A stretch of DNA of 38,160 bases from Alphaproteobacteria bacterium (GTDB lineage Bacteria > Pseudomonadota > Alphaproteobacteria > DSM-16000 > Inquilinaceae). The DNA lies in contig JANQGH010000096.1 of assembly GCA_028277405.1 (NCBI GenBank), positions 1-38,160 of the forward strand, given 5' to 3'. Under the pieces are notes generated by a model, which saw only the letters and a list, made by a program, of their open reading frames with translations, had not been told where the DNA came from and searched no databases. Shown piece after piece: positions 31,664-38,160 of the stretch; positions within the stretch are counted from its first letter, which is position 1, and each line of letters begins with the position of its first letter. Both the position numbers and the translations under genes were made by a program.

Positions 31664-32329
31664 ATGAGGAGCACGAGCAGTCTGAGACTTCGCGGTTCGA
31701 CACTGCATGCGGGCCGATCCCGGCTTGTGGCGCTTGCCTGCGCTCTGGTCTTGGCCGGCTGTGCGTCGTCTCCGCTTGCCGGCGACACTGCGCTCCGCGA
31801 CCAGGTCACCGTTCGTCAGTCGTGTGATCCGCCAGACGGATTTGCTGAACGGCTTGGTGACCAAGACAGATTTCGCTTCACGATAGACGAGAGCGCTGTT
31901 CCAAAGTTCCACATATTCACTGGTTTCAACCCCGGTGAGGCGCTCTTTTTTGCCAGCTCCATGAGTAGGGCGCCAGATTGCACGCGGATCACAATCATAA
32001 CGATTTCAACGCAGCATCCTGAGGAGGTTGAGTTCTTGCCGGTTGACGACTGGACCGATTCCGCAGGTAGCGATGCCGTAGCAGCCTTCGAGACGATGCG
32101 GGCGGAGTGTGAGGCGCTGCCAGGCGACGAAGCCATGCGGAGATTTGGAAACCCCGGGAGACTAATGCCGGGCCGCGGACGTGGAATAGTCACCGCCGGT
32201 CCAGAAGTCTTCCTCGGCTGCGAAACAGCTTTGCTGTCTCTCGCCTACGCGGTGCGCTTTCGCAGCCCGGATGGCGAGATAGTCGTCTCCAACATCTACG
32301 GCGATGTCTTCATCGAGGAGGTGACGTGA
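31664..32329 (+). CDS. putative lipoprotein, first of a tandem pair
   Basis: 221-residue lipoprotein. The signal region ends with lipobox LAGC (VALACALVLAGC), then ASSPLAGDTALRDQVTVRQSC. The rest contains FHIFTGFNPGEALFFASSM, EFLPVDDWTDSAGSDAVAAF and YAVRFRSPDGEIVVSNIYGD, with several cysteines (SCDPP, DCTRI, GCETA). I do not recognise the family. The ATG at 31664 has GAGG nine bases upstream; another ATG three codons earlier is possible. It is coupled to the next gene, whose ribosome site lies in its own coding end. Confidence 0.8.
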   Translation: MRSTSSLRLRGSTLHAGRSRLVALACALVLAGCASSPLAGDTALRDQVTVRQSCDPPDGFAERLGDQDRFRFTIDESAVPKFHIFTGFNPGEALFFASSMSRAPDCTRITIITISTQHPEEVEFLPVDDWTDSAGSDAVAAFETMRAECEALPGDEAMRRFGNPGRLMPGRGRGIVTAGPEVFLGCETALLSLAYAVRFRSPDGEIVVSNIYGDVFIEEVT

Positions 32330-33036
32330 TGGTGGGTTTCGACTGGAAGTCCCCGCGTCAGTCCGGTTCCGCGACTGGTACAAGCAGGCCGAGATTTCGC
32401 CCTACGACGCTACATTCCGGTCGATTCTGGCTTGCGGCCTTAGCGTGCCCTCTGGTCTTGTCCGGCTGTGCGGTGTCGCCGCGCCCAGGAGACACCTCAC
32501 TGCGCGATCAAGTCACCGTTCGTCAGTCGTGCGATGCCCCCGAAGGATATGCAGAAAGGCTTGGCGGCCAAGACAGATATCGCTTCACGATAGAAGAGGG
32601 CGCTGTTCCAGCGTTCCACATACGCACTGGGTTCAACCCAGGTGAAGCGCTCTTTTTCGCCAGTTCCATGATCCGGGCGCCTGATTGCACGCGGATCACG
32701 GTCATAGCAGTGGCAACGCAGCGTCCTGAGGACGTTGAGTTCTTACCGGTTGATGACTGGACCGATATGGCTGGGAGCGAGGCTGTGGCAGCCTTCGAGA
32801 TGCTACGGGCAGAGTGCGAGGCCCTTCCAGACGACGAGGCCATTCGAGAATTTGGAAACCCGCCCCGGCGAACGGCAGACGGAAGGTTGGCCACCACTGG
32901 AGACCCCTTGCATTTCTTTAACGGCTGTGAAGGCGCCGTTCTATCTCTCGCCTACGCGGTCCGCTTTCGCAGCCCGGATGGCGAGGTCGTCGTCTCCAAC
33001 ATCCTTGGTGACGTCTTTATCGAAGAGATAATCTGA
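32329..33036 (+). CDS. putative lipoprotein, second of a tandem pair
   Basis: 235-residue paralog of the preceding lipoprotein. The lipobox is VLSGC, then AVSPRPGDTSLRDQVTVRQSC. Long segments are shared with the first copy at the DNA as well as the protein level, such as HIRTGFNPGEALFFASSM and RFRSPDGEVVVSNILGD. The difference lies mainly in the signal region and near residues 185-205 (RRTADGRLATTGDP in place of a shorter loop). GAGGAGG before 32329 is a strong ribosome site, and its ATG shares a base with the preceding stop codon. Likely a membrane-anchored periplasmic pair. Confidence 0.8.
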   Translation: MVGFDWKSPRQSGSATGTSRPRFRPTTLHSGRFWLAALACPLVLSGCAVSPRPGDTSLRDQVTVRQSCDAPEGYAERLGGQDRYRFTIEEGAVPAFHIRTGFNPGEALFFASSMIRAPDCTRITVIAVATQRPEDVEFLPVDDWTDMAGSEAVAAFEMLRAECEALPDDEAIREFGNPPRRTADGRLATTGDPLHFFNGCEGAVLSLAYAVRFRSPDGEVVVSNILGDVFIEEII

Positions 33037-33064
33037 CGGCGCCTTCTGCCATGAAGCCCCCGCA

Positions 33065-34147
33065 TCAGCCCAACTCCGCCGCCGGGATGATGTCTTCCAC
33101 CAGCATGGCGTTCAGGTCGCCGACATAGCCGTCGGAGCGAGCCGGGCGGGTCGGGTCGGACGTGACCACGACGGTCAGGCCGAGCGACGGCACCAGGTAG
33201 AGCATCTGGCCGCCATAGCCGCGCGCGAAGGCGACCTCGTGCCCCCTTCCGCGCGCCAGGAACCAGCCATAGCCATAGGCGAAGCCGGACCAGGGGGACT
33301 GGGTTCTTGGCACCCAGGACTGTTCGATCCATTCCTGGCTGATCACCCGCGTCTCGCGCCACAGGCCGGTTAGTCGGGCCATCTCGCCGAAGCGCATCAG
33401 CGCCATGGGCGACAGGGCCATCTCGTTGCCGCCGAGATAGAAGCCCTGCGGGTCGGCGACCCAGGATGGGATTTCGATGCCCAAGGGCGCGCCCAGCCAG
33501 TCGCGCGCCAGGGCGAGCAGGCTTTGCCCGCTGGCCTCGGCCAGGACGGCGCCCATGAGATGATAGCTGCCGGTGGAATAGAGCATGCGCTCGCCGGGCT
33601 CGGCGACGAACGGGCGGCCGAGCGCGTTGGCGATCCAGTCGCGACTGCTGACCCAGCTGCCGTAGTTGGAGCCGGACGTCCGCTCCAGCCCCGCCTGCAT
33701 GGTCAACAGGTCGGCGATCGTGATGTCGTAGACCCTGGGGTCGGCGCCGGCCGGGATCCTGTCGCCCAGGAAGTCCGCCATCGGTTGGTCGACGCTGTCG
33801 AGCACGCCGCGATCGAGCGCGGCGCCGGCCAGCGCGGCGACGATGGTCTTGGACACGGACTTCACGTTCGCCACCCGGTCAAGCCCCGGCCCGCGAAACG
33901 CCTCGGCGAAGCCGATGTCGCCGTTGCGGGCGACGATCAGGCTGTGCAGCTGGTCAAGGCCGGCGGCCCGATCCGCCGCCCGGCCCAAGGCCGCCGCGTC
34001 AAGGCCGGTATGGGGCGCGGTCTCGGCCGTAGCGTCTTGGCCGAAGGCTCGGCCGGCGAGGGGCAGGGTGGCCAGCGGCGCGATCGCGGCGGCGCGCAGC
34101 ACGGCCCGCCTGGGCAGGCGCTTCCGCCCCATCAGTCTTTCAAGCAA
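33065..34147 (-). CDS. serine hydrolase of the beta-lactamase (class C) fold, exported
   Basis: 360-residue enzyme. The N-terminus LPRRAVLRAAAIAPLATLPL with a twin arginine suggests Tat export. The catalytic SxxK is SVSK (Ser97, Lys100), YST (Tyr190) stands in for the YxN motif, and ARGYGGQ takes the KTG/HxG position. ADLLTMQAGLERT is typical of the family. These enzymes act as esterases, D-aminopeptidases or beta-lactamases. The TTG start at 34147 has GGAGG six bases upstream; an ATG at 34132 would shorten the leader slightly. The 37-base gap places it downstream of the NTF2-fold gene in one operon. Confidence 0.88.
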   Translation of the reverse strand: MLERLMGRKRLPRRAVLRAAAIAPLATLPLAGRAFGQDATAETAPHTGLDAAALGRAADRAAGLDQLHSLIVARNGDIGFAEAFRGPGLDRVANVKSVSKTIVAALAGAALDRGVLDSVDQPMADFLGDRIPAGADPRVYDITIADLLTMQAGLERTSGSNYGSWVSSRDWIANALGRPFVAEPGERMLYSTGSYHLMGAVLAEASGQSLLALARDWLGAPLGIEIPSWVADPQGFYLGGNEMALSPMALMRFGEMARLTGLWRETRVISQEWIEQSWVPRTQSPWSGFAYGYGWFLARGRGHEVAFARGYGGQMLYLVPSLGLTVVVTSDPTRPARSDGYVGDLNAMLVEDIIPAAELG

Positions 34148-34184
34148 CCGAGGCCTCCGTGCCGGTGGTCGCCCCGGTCGGCGG

Positions 34185-34682
34185 CTACTGCCCCACCAGG
34201 CCGAGCTGTTCGAACATGCCGTACATGTCCCAGTTCACCCAGGACTCCGCGATCAACCCGTCCTCGAACCGGTCGATCTGGATGCCTGTCCAACTAATCG
34301 TCTGGTCCGTTGGGGCAAGCCCCAGATAAGTGCCGGTCTGCGTCGCGGTGAAGCGCCAGCGCGTCGCCACCCGGTCGCCCTCGCCGATCTGTTGCAGGAT
34401 TTCCACCGAGACGTCGGAAAAGGATTGGTGGAACCCGTCCAGCAGCTCGATCCAGGCGGCCTCGTCGATGGTTTGCGTGCCGCCGTTCACGTCCGGCACC
34501 TGATGGTTCATGTAGCCGTCGGCCAGCGTGTCGCCGATCCGGTCCATCAGGCTGGCGTCGCCCCACATGCCGATGGCCTGCGCCGACAGCTCCTTTTGGT
34601 CGTCCATGGTGGTGGCCCAGGCGGCGCCCGTCAGCGCAACGGCCAGCAGTGACGCGACGGCGATTGTCCTTATCGGTTTCAT
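34185..34682 (-). CDS. exported SnoaL-like (ester cyclase/NTF2-fold) protein
   Basis: 165-residue protein with a signal peptide MKPIRTIAVASLLAVALTGA cut near AWA. The mature part fits the SnoaL-like domain: GDTLADGYMNHQVPDVNGG, LLDGFHQSFSDVSVEI, and ATRWRFTATQTGTYLGLAP. The C-terminus ends ESWVNWDMYGMFEQLGL, a common ending of the group. GGGAG lies upstream of the ATG at 34682; a reading longer by 21 residues would lose the signal peptide. It is followed by the beta-lactamase-fold gene on the same strand. Confidence 0.85.
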   Translation of the reverse strand: MKPIRTIAVASLLAVALTGAAWATTMDDQKELSAQAIGMWGDASLMDRIGDTLADGYMNHQVPDVNGGTQTIDEAAWIELLDGFHQSFSDVSVEILQQIGEGDRVATRWRFTATQTGTYLGLAPTDQTISWTGIQIDRFEDGLIAESWVNWDMYGMFEQLGLVGQ

Positions 34683-35164
34683 CTCCAAGTCTCCCTGTTG
34701 ATGCTTGCGGTGATGCCCAAGCCCGCCAACGGCCATGGCCCTCAACCGAAGCCGCCCACCGTCGCGCGTGCCGCTTCTTGCTATTACCCCAAAGCGAGCG
34801 CGTAGCCTAACTGGGATTGCAGGTCACCGTGAAGCTATAGGCGACCGGCTCGACCGAGAGGTCAAGTTGGATGAGCCTCGACACCGCCGCCATGGTCGAG
34901 CGACGCGATCTGCCGGTCATGCCCGTAAAGATCCGCGGCGGTGCACAGCCCCTGATCCCGGTCTCTGAACCAAAGACCCCGCGAGTGACCCCCCTGTCTC
35001 AATCAATGCTTGGTGGAACGTCGGTCGGAAACCTCTTGGCCAAACGGCAAGCTATCGGCATTCTAGCCGGCGGGTTGCGGACGCTGGTGTCGCGAAAGCT
35101 GTTCTCGTCAGCCTGACAAAGCCACCAGCTACTTTCACCGGTCAGAATTGCCGAGTGTTAGCCG
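34683..35164. other. intergenic region, possibly with a decayed gene end
   Basis: 482 bases between divergent genes. Minus-strand codons ending at a TAG at about 34806 read LDLSVEPVAYSFTVTCNPS, which looks like the C-terminus of an exported protein, but no start or domain is visible further upstream. A plus-strand frame at 34871-35116 has no ribosome site or recognised family. Otherwise I see no gene. Confidence 0.4.
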
Positions 35165-35920
35165 ATGATACTTAGCCACAAGCATAAGTTCATCTATGTG
35201 AAGGGGCGAAAGGTCGCCAGCACCAGTATCGAGATTGTCTTGTCGCTGGTCGCCGGTCCTTCGGACATCGTGACACCAATTTCGCCCGCCGACGAACTTC
35301 ACCGGCTGTCCTTGGGCGGCCAGTGCCAAAACTTCGCCGACACCCCCGAACTGGAACGCCATTTTCTGGACCTCGTGCGCCAAAAGAAGTTCGGCGAGGC
35401 TCATGCCACGGGCGTTCTCCGGGAGAGCGACGTGCACTTCTACAATCACATCCCGCTATCGGTTATCGAGGCCAGGGTAAGCGCGCCTCTGAACCAGTAC
35501 TCAATCGTTGTTTCCGAGCGCAATCCATACGGAAAAATCATTTCCCTGGCCAATATGGCTCTTTCCTATTCGAAATATCAGGGCGAGGTGGTGAAAAATT
35601 CGATGGATGATATTCAAGGGGTGATCAATCAGTTATTTCAAAGTGGTCAGTTTATTGTTGTCCGTAACATCCACCTTTATACCAGCGGGCGACAATACGG
35701 GCCGCTCTATGTGCTCAGACAGGAGAATTTGGCGGCGGATCTGGCACAGCTTTTCGATGAGCTGAAGCTTGGCAAATGCCTCGACCCGCTGCCCTACGCA
35801 AAGAGGGGGATCGACAGCAACCAGCTCGACCCTCGCAAGGTGTTCACGCGTCAGCAGCTGGACCAGATCAACGAGGCGTTTGCGGATGAGTTCCGATTGT
35901 TTGGCTATGAGATGGTTTGA
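35165..35920 (+). CDS. sulfotransferase-like protein
   Basis: 251-residue protein of the sulfotransferase family-2 type. FIYVKGRKVASTSIEIVL near the N-terminus is the 5'-phosphosulfate-binding loop for PAPS, and YSIVVSERNPYGKIISL carries the 3'-phosphate-binding Ser/Arg pair. It probably transfers sulfate to a carbohydrate or lipid. Length is near the family norm and no membrane segment is evident. The gene has clearly lower GC than its neighbours, especially around 35560-35700, with AT-rich codons, which suggests recent acquisition. A ribosome site is not obvious before the ATG at 35165. Confidence 0.72.
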   Translation: MILSHKHKFIYVKGRKVASTSIEIVLSLVAGPSDIVTPISPADELHRLSLGGQCQNFADTPELERHFLDLVRQKKFGEAHATGVLRESDVHFYNHIPLSVIEARVSAPLNQYSIVVSERNPYGKIISLANMALSYSKYQGEVVKNSMDDIQGVINQLFQSGQFIVVRNIHLYTSGRQYGPLYVLRQENLAADLAQLFDELKLGKCLDPLPYAKRGIDSNQLDPRKVFTRQQLDQINEAFADEFRLFGYEMV

Positions 35921-35969
35921 GGCACGGCAACGCGCCGCCGCGCGGCCATGATGATGCCGCCGGGAAGGA

Positions 35970-37382
35970 TCAGTTATGCGCCCGGTGATGGTGGCGCAGG
36001 TTGCGTAGGCGTTCCTTGTCGACCGGGCCGCCGATGAAGATCAGGGCGACCAAGAGGCCGGCGATGGCCAGCCCGCCATTGACGATGTAGGCGGTCTGAA
36101 TGCCGTCGGTCAGCGTATCGGCAGAGGCGACGATGGCGGTGTTCAGGCCCAGGCCCAAGGCGCCACCGCCGACATTCGCCATGTAGATGATGGCGCCGGC
36201 GAGGCTGGCCTTGGAGGGCTCGATCACGGTCACGCCCGCCGTGGTTATCGACGAATAAAAGATCGAAATGCCGATGCCGAGCACGATCATGCCGGGGATC
36301 AGGCCGGTGTAGGGGGTATCCGGCCCAACGCTGGACAGGATGAACATGCCGACGGCCAGCAGCGCGACGCCGGCCGAGACCATCAGCTTCGGCCCGAAGG
36401 TTTCGTAAATGCGCCCGGCAACGATCGACAGCACGGCGTAGGTCACCATCATGGGCAACATGCCCAGCCCGGCCTCAGCGGCGGAGAAGCCCAAGGTCTT
36501 GGTCATGAACTGCGGCAGATAGACCAGCGCGCCGAAGAAGACGGCCGCGATCAACAACGTGGTCAGCACCGCCATGGCAAAGCCGAGATTCTTCATCACC
36601 GCCTCTGGCACCAGGGCGACATCGCCTTTTCGCTGCTCGTAGAACCAAAAGCCGATCAGGAACAGGGCGCCGACCGCGAACAGGCCCAGGACCACGGGGT
36701 CGGTCCAGCCGCGATCCACGCCCCAATCGAGCGCCAGCAGGATGGACAGGAGGCCGAGCGTGAGGAACGCCATGCCGCCATAGTCGATGCGCTCGTCCGT
36801 GTTCTCATCCTCGTCCTTGGGCAAGACGAGAAGGGCGGTGATGATGCCGACCACGGCGACGGGCACGTTGACGAAGAAGATCCAGCGCCAACTGATCGCG
36901 TCGGTCAAAAAGCCGCCGAGCAGCGGCCCGATGGCGTTGCCGAGGCCCGCGACGCTGGTGATCAGGCCGCCGGCCAGACCCTTCCGCCCCTCCGGCACAA
37001 TCTGATAGGTCATGCCGATGATGGCCGGCCACATCAGGGCACCGCCGACCCCCATCAACGCCCGGCAGACCAATAGCAGCCAGACATGGGGCGCCAGCCC
37101 GCCGACCAGCGAGGCGAGCGCGAAGATGCCCGCCCCGACGATGAAGATCCGCCGCCGGCCGAACATGTCGGCCAGCCGCCCGCCGGTGACGATGACCACG
37201 CCGAAGACCATGGCATAGGTGTTGATCACCCATTGCGCGGTGGTGAGGTCGGTGTCGAAGGACCGCTCGATGGCCGGTATGGCGACGGACAGCGCGGTGA
37301 AATCAATGGCCACGACCAGCGTGCCGACCGACATCGCGAACAAGCCGATGACCGTGTTTCTATCGAGCGGTTCGACCGCCAT
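35970..37382 (-). CDS. MFS transporter, DHA2 (EmrB/QacA-like) drug exporter
   Basis: 470-residue transporter with about fourteen helices. It opens LFAMSVGTLVVAIDFTALSVAIPAI, and the D1 motif LDxT is replaced here by IDFTALSVAIP. Loop 2-3 is GGRLADMFGRRRIF, helix 4 CRALMGVGGALMWPAII, and motif C is GLGNAIGPLLGGFLTD. WRWIFFVNVPVAVVGII is typical of DHA2 proteins. It likely expels drugs or other amphipathic compounds with proton exchange. No membrane-fusion partner is beside it, so it may act alone across the inner membrane. Confidence 0.9.
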   Translation of the reverse strand: MAVEPLDRNTVIGLFAMSVGTLVVAIDFTALSVAIPAIERSFDTDLTTAQWVINTYAMVFGVVIVTGGRLADMFGRRRIFIVGAGIFALASLVGGLAPHVWLLLVCRALMGVGGALMWPAIIGMTYQIVPEGRKGLAGGLITSVAGLGNAIGPLLGGFLTDAISWRWIFFVNVPVAVVGIITALLVLPKDEDENTDERIDYGGMAFLTLGLLSILLALDWGVDRGWTDPVVLGLFAVGALFLIGFWFYEQRKGDVALVPEAVMKNLGFAMAVLTTLLIAAVFFGALVYLPQFMTKTLGFSAAEAGLGMLPMMVTYAVLSIVAGRIYETFGPKLMVSAGVALLAVGMFILSSVGPDTPYTGLIPGMIVLGIGISIFYSSITTAGVTVIEPSKASLAGAIIYMANVGGGALGLGLNTAIVASADTLTDGIQTAYIVNGGLAIAGLLVALIFIGGPVDKERLRNLRHHHRAHN

Positions 37383-37599
37383 GCCACTGCCCTCTCTCGC
37401 AACGACCGACCGAGATTAGGTGCCACGCCGGCCAAGCGGCGACGTGCGCGATCTACCCTTGCACGAGCTGGCCCGTTTCGAAACTAGAATTAGGTTAACG
37501 GGGCGCCGCTGGCCCGCGCATCGTTTATCCGGGACACACGCTTGATCAGCCTCTCGTATTGCGGCAGCCTTACAAGGCTTTTCAACGGGGAGGTGTGCG

Positions 37600-38007
37600 A
37601 TGATCTCGAGGCTGTCGGCGGTGGCGGTGGTGGTGTCGGGCTTCGTCGGTGTCGCGGCGTATGCGGATGACGATTGGAACGGCCTCTATGCGGGCATCCA
37701 TCCCGGCAATGGCTCGCTCGCTCATCTGTCGATTGTCCCCGCCGGCGCCGGCACGTACGAGTTTCTGGTTTCGACCGAGCGCCTCAGCCTGTGCGGTGGC
37801 GGGCCCGGCTGGGCCGCCGGCACGCTGGCGCCGTCTGGCAGGGCCCTCGAGGTGCAGGAAGAAACGGTTTCGTGCGCGGATAGCCCTGAAGCCACGACGC
37901 CGCCTGGTTTCCGCCTCACCTTCACCGCCGATGACGATATCCTGCTGATCGAACCGCTCACAGGCGATAGCGCCAGCTTCCACTTCCACCGGATCAGCGA
38001 CGACTGA
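37600..38007 (+). CDS. small exported protein of unknown function
   Basis: 135-residue protein with a signal peptide (MISRLSAVAVVVSGFVGVAA, cut near AYA before DDD). GGGGAGG seven bases upstream is a strong ribosome site. The mature part begins WNGLYAGIHPGNGS and then alternates strands (HLSIVPAGAGTYEFLVSTE, GFRLTFTADDDILLIEPL). Two cysteines, in LSLCGG and VSCADS, could pair. It resembles a small beta barrel like those at 14155 and 29862 in layout, but no family is recognised. Likely periplasmic. Confidence 0.72.
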   Translation: MISRLSAVAVVVSGFVGVAAYADDDWNGLYAGIHPGNGSLAHLSIVPAGAGTYEFLVSTERLSLCGGGPGWAAGTLAPSGRALEVQEETVSCADSPEATTPPGFRLTFTADDDILLIEPLTGDSASFHFHRISDD

Positions 38008-38062
38008 CGGTCGCATCTCCATGGGGCGTCGCGTCGGCCTTTGACGATGCGATGCACCGCAC

Positions 38063-38160
38063 TAGAGCAAATTCTGACCGTTGAGAATCGAGGGGGATTC
38101 CCAAGGTTCTGGAAATCTGATTCAAGATGCAGGCTGGTGAAGGAGGCCAGCCTGTATGGC
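38063..38160 (+). mobile_element. possible left edge of an IS630-like insertion sequence, partial
   Basis: The last 98 bases begin TAGAGCAAATTCTGACCG after a TA dinucleotide, change composition from the preceding gene, and end in AAGGAGG followed nine bases later by an ATG (38156) reading Met-Ala at the window edge. TA flanking and a short leader before a transposase start fit IS630-type elements. No terminal repeat partner or transposase motif is visible inside the window, so the call is tentative. Confidence 0.35.

Noticed and set aside
34806..34950. Minus-strand peptide ending SFTVTCNPS as a real gene
   Set aside because: It lacks a start codon with a ribosome site and any domain; kept only as a note in the intergenic entry.

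Overview
The window is GC-rich DNA that reads as a chromosomal segment of an alphaproteobacterium. Supporting signs are a GcrA-like zinc-binding protein, an S24-type prophage repressor next to a DUF1376 replication gene, RTX-repeat exoproteins, and an MpaB-family oxygenase. Most genes are short operons or single genes in mixed orientation, so this looks like an accessory region. I see no rRNA, tRNA or CRISPR array.

Layout. (1) 1-3956: an alpha/beta hydrolase, then an ArsR-type repressor divergent from an omega-like glutathione S-transferase and two SAM methyltransferases. The repressor and the transferase both end in cysteine-rich tails, which suggests a thiol or metalloid response. (2) 4013-7725, minus strand: amidohydrolase, transglutaminase-like protein, two GNAT acetyltransferases and an SRPBCC protein, with a decayed dehydrogenase tail in between. 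(3) 7866-11609: a prophage-derived early module (orphan HigA, S24 repressor, a three-site operator with a strong promoter, GcrA-like protein, zinc-finger-like protein, DUF1376 protein, two hypotheticals). It has no integrase, packaging or structural genes, and a 22-bp inverted repeat lies just beyond it. (4) 12095-14634: three exported allene-oxide-cyclase-barrel paralogs and another exported protein. (5) 14754-17608: a bacterial Popeye-type membrane protein, a 264-bp nested palindromic element holding two related hairpins, a 49-residue protein with a strong terminator, and a P-loop kinase-like protein. (6) 17609-28167: an MHS-type transporter, a seven-repeat FG-GAP/RTX protein, an MpaB-family oxygenase, an RTX haem peroxidase, and an operon of an exported isoaspartyl methyltransferase with a membrane spermidine-synthase-like protein. 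(7) 28323-38160: NTF2-fold proteins, a D-carbamoylase-type amidohydrolase, two drug-type MFS transporters, tandem lipoprotein paralogs, a serine beta-lactamase-fold hydrolase, a sulfotransferase-like gene in AT-richer DNA, small exported proteins, and what may be the edge of an insertion sequence.

The strongest candidates for something undescribed are the palindromic element at 15732-15995, whose two hairpins have different but still paired stems, the ArsR/omega-GST/methyltransferase locus, the exported Pcm with membrane aminopropyltransferase-like operon, and the bacterial Popeye protein. All functions are inferred from sequence motifs read by eye; no database search was run.
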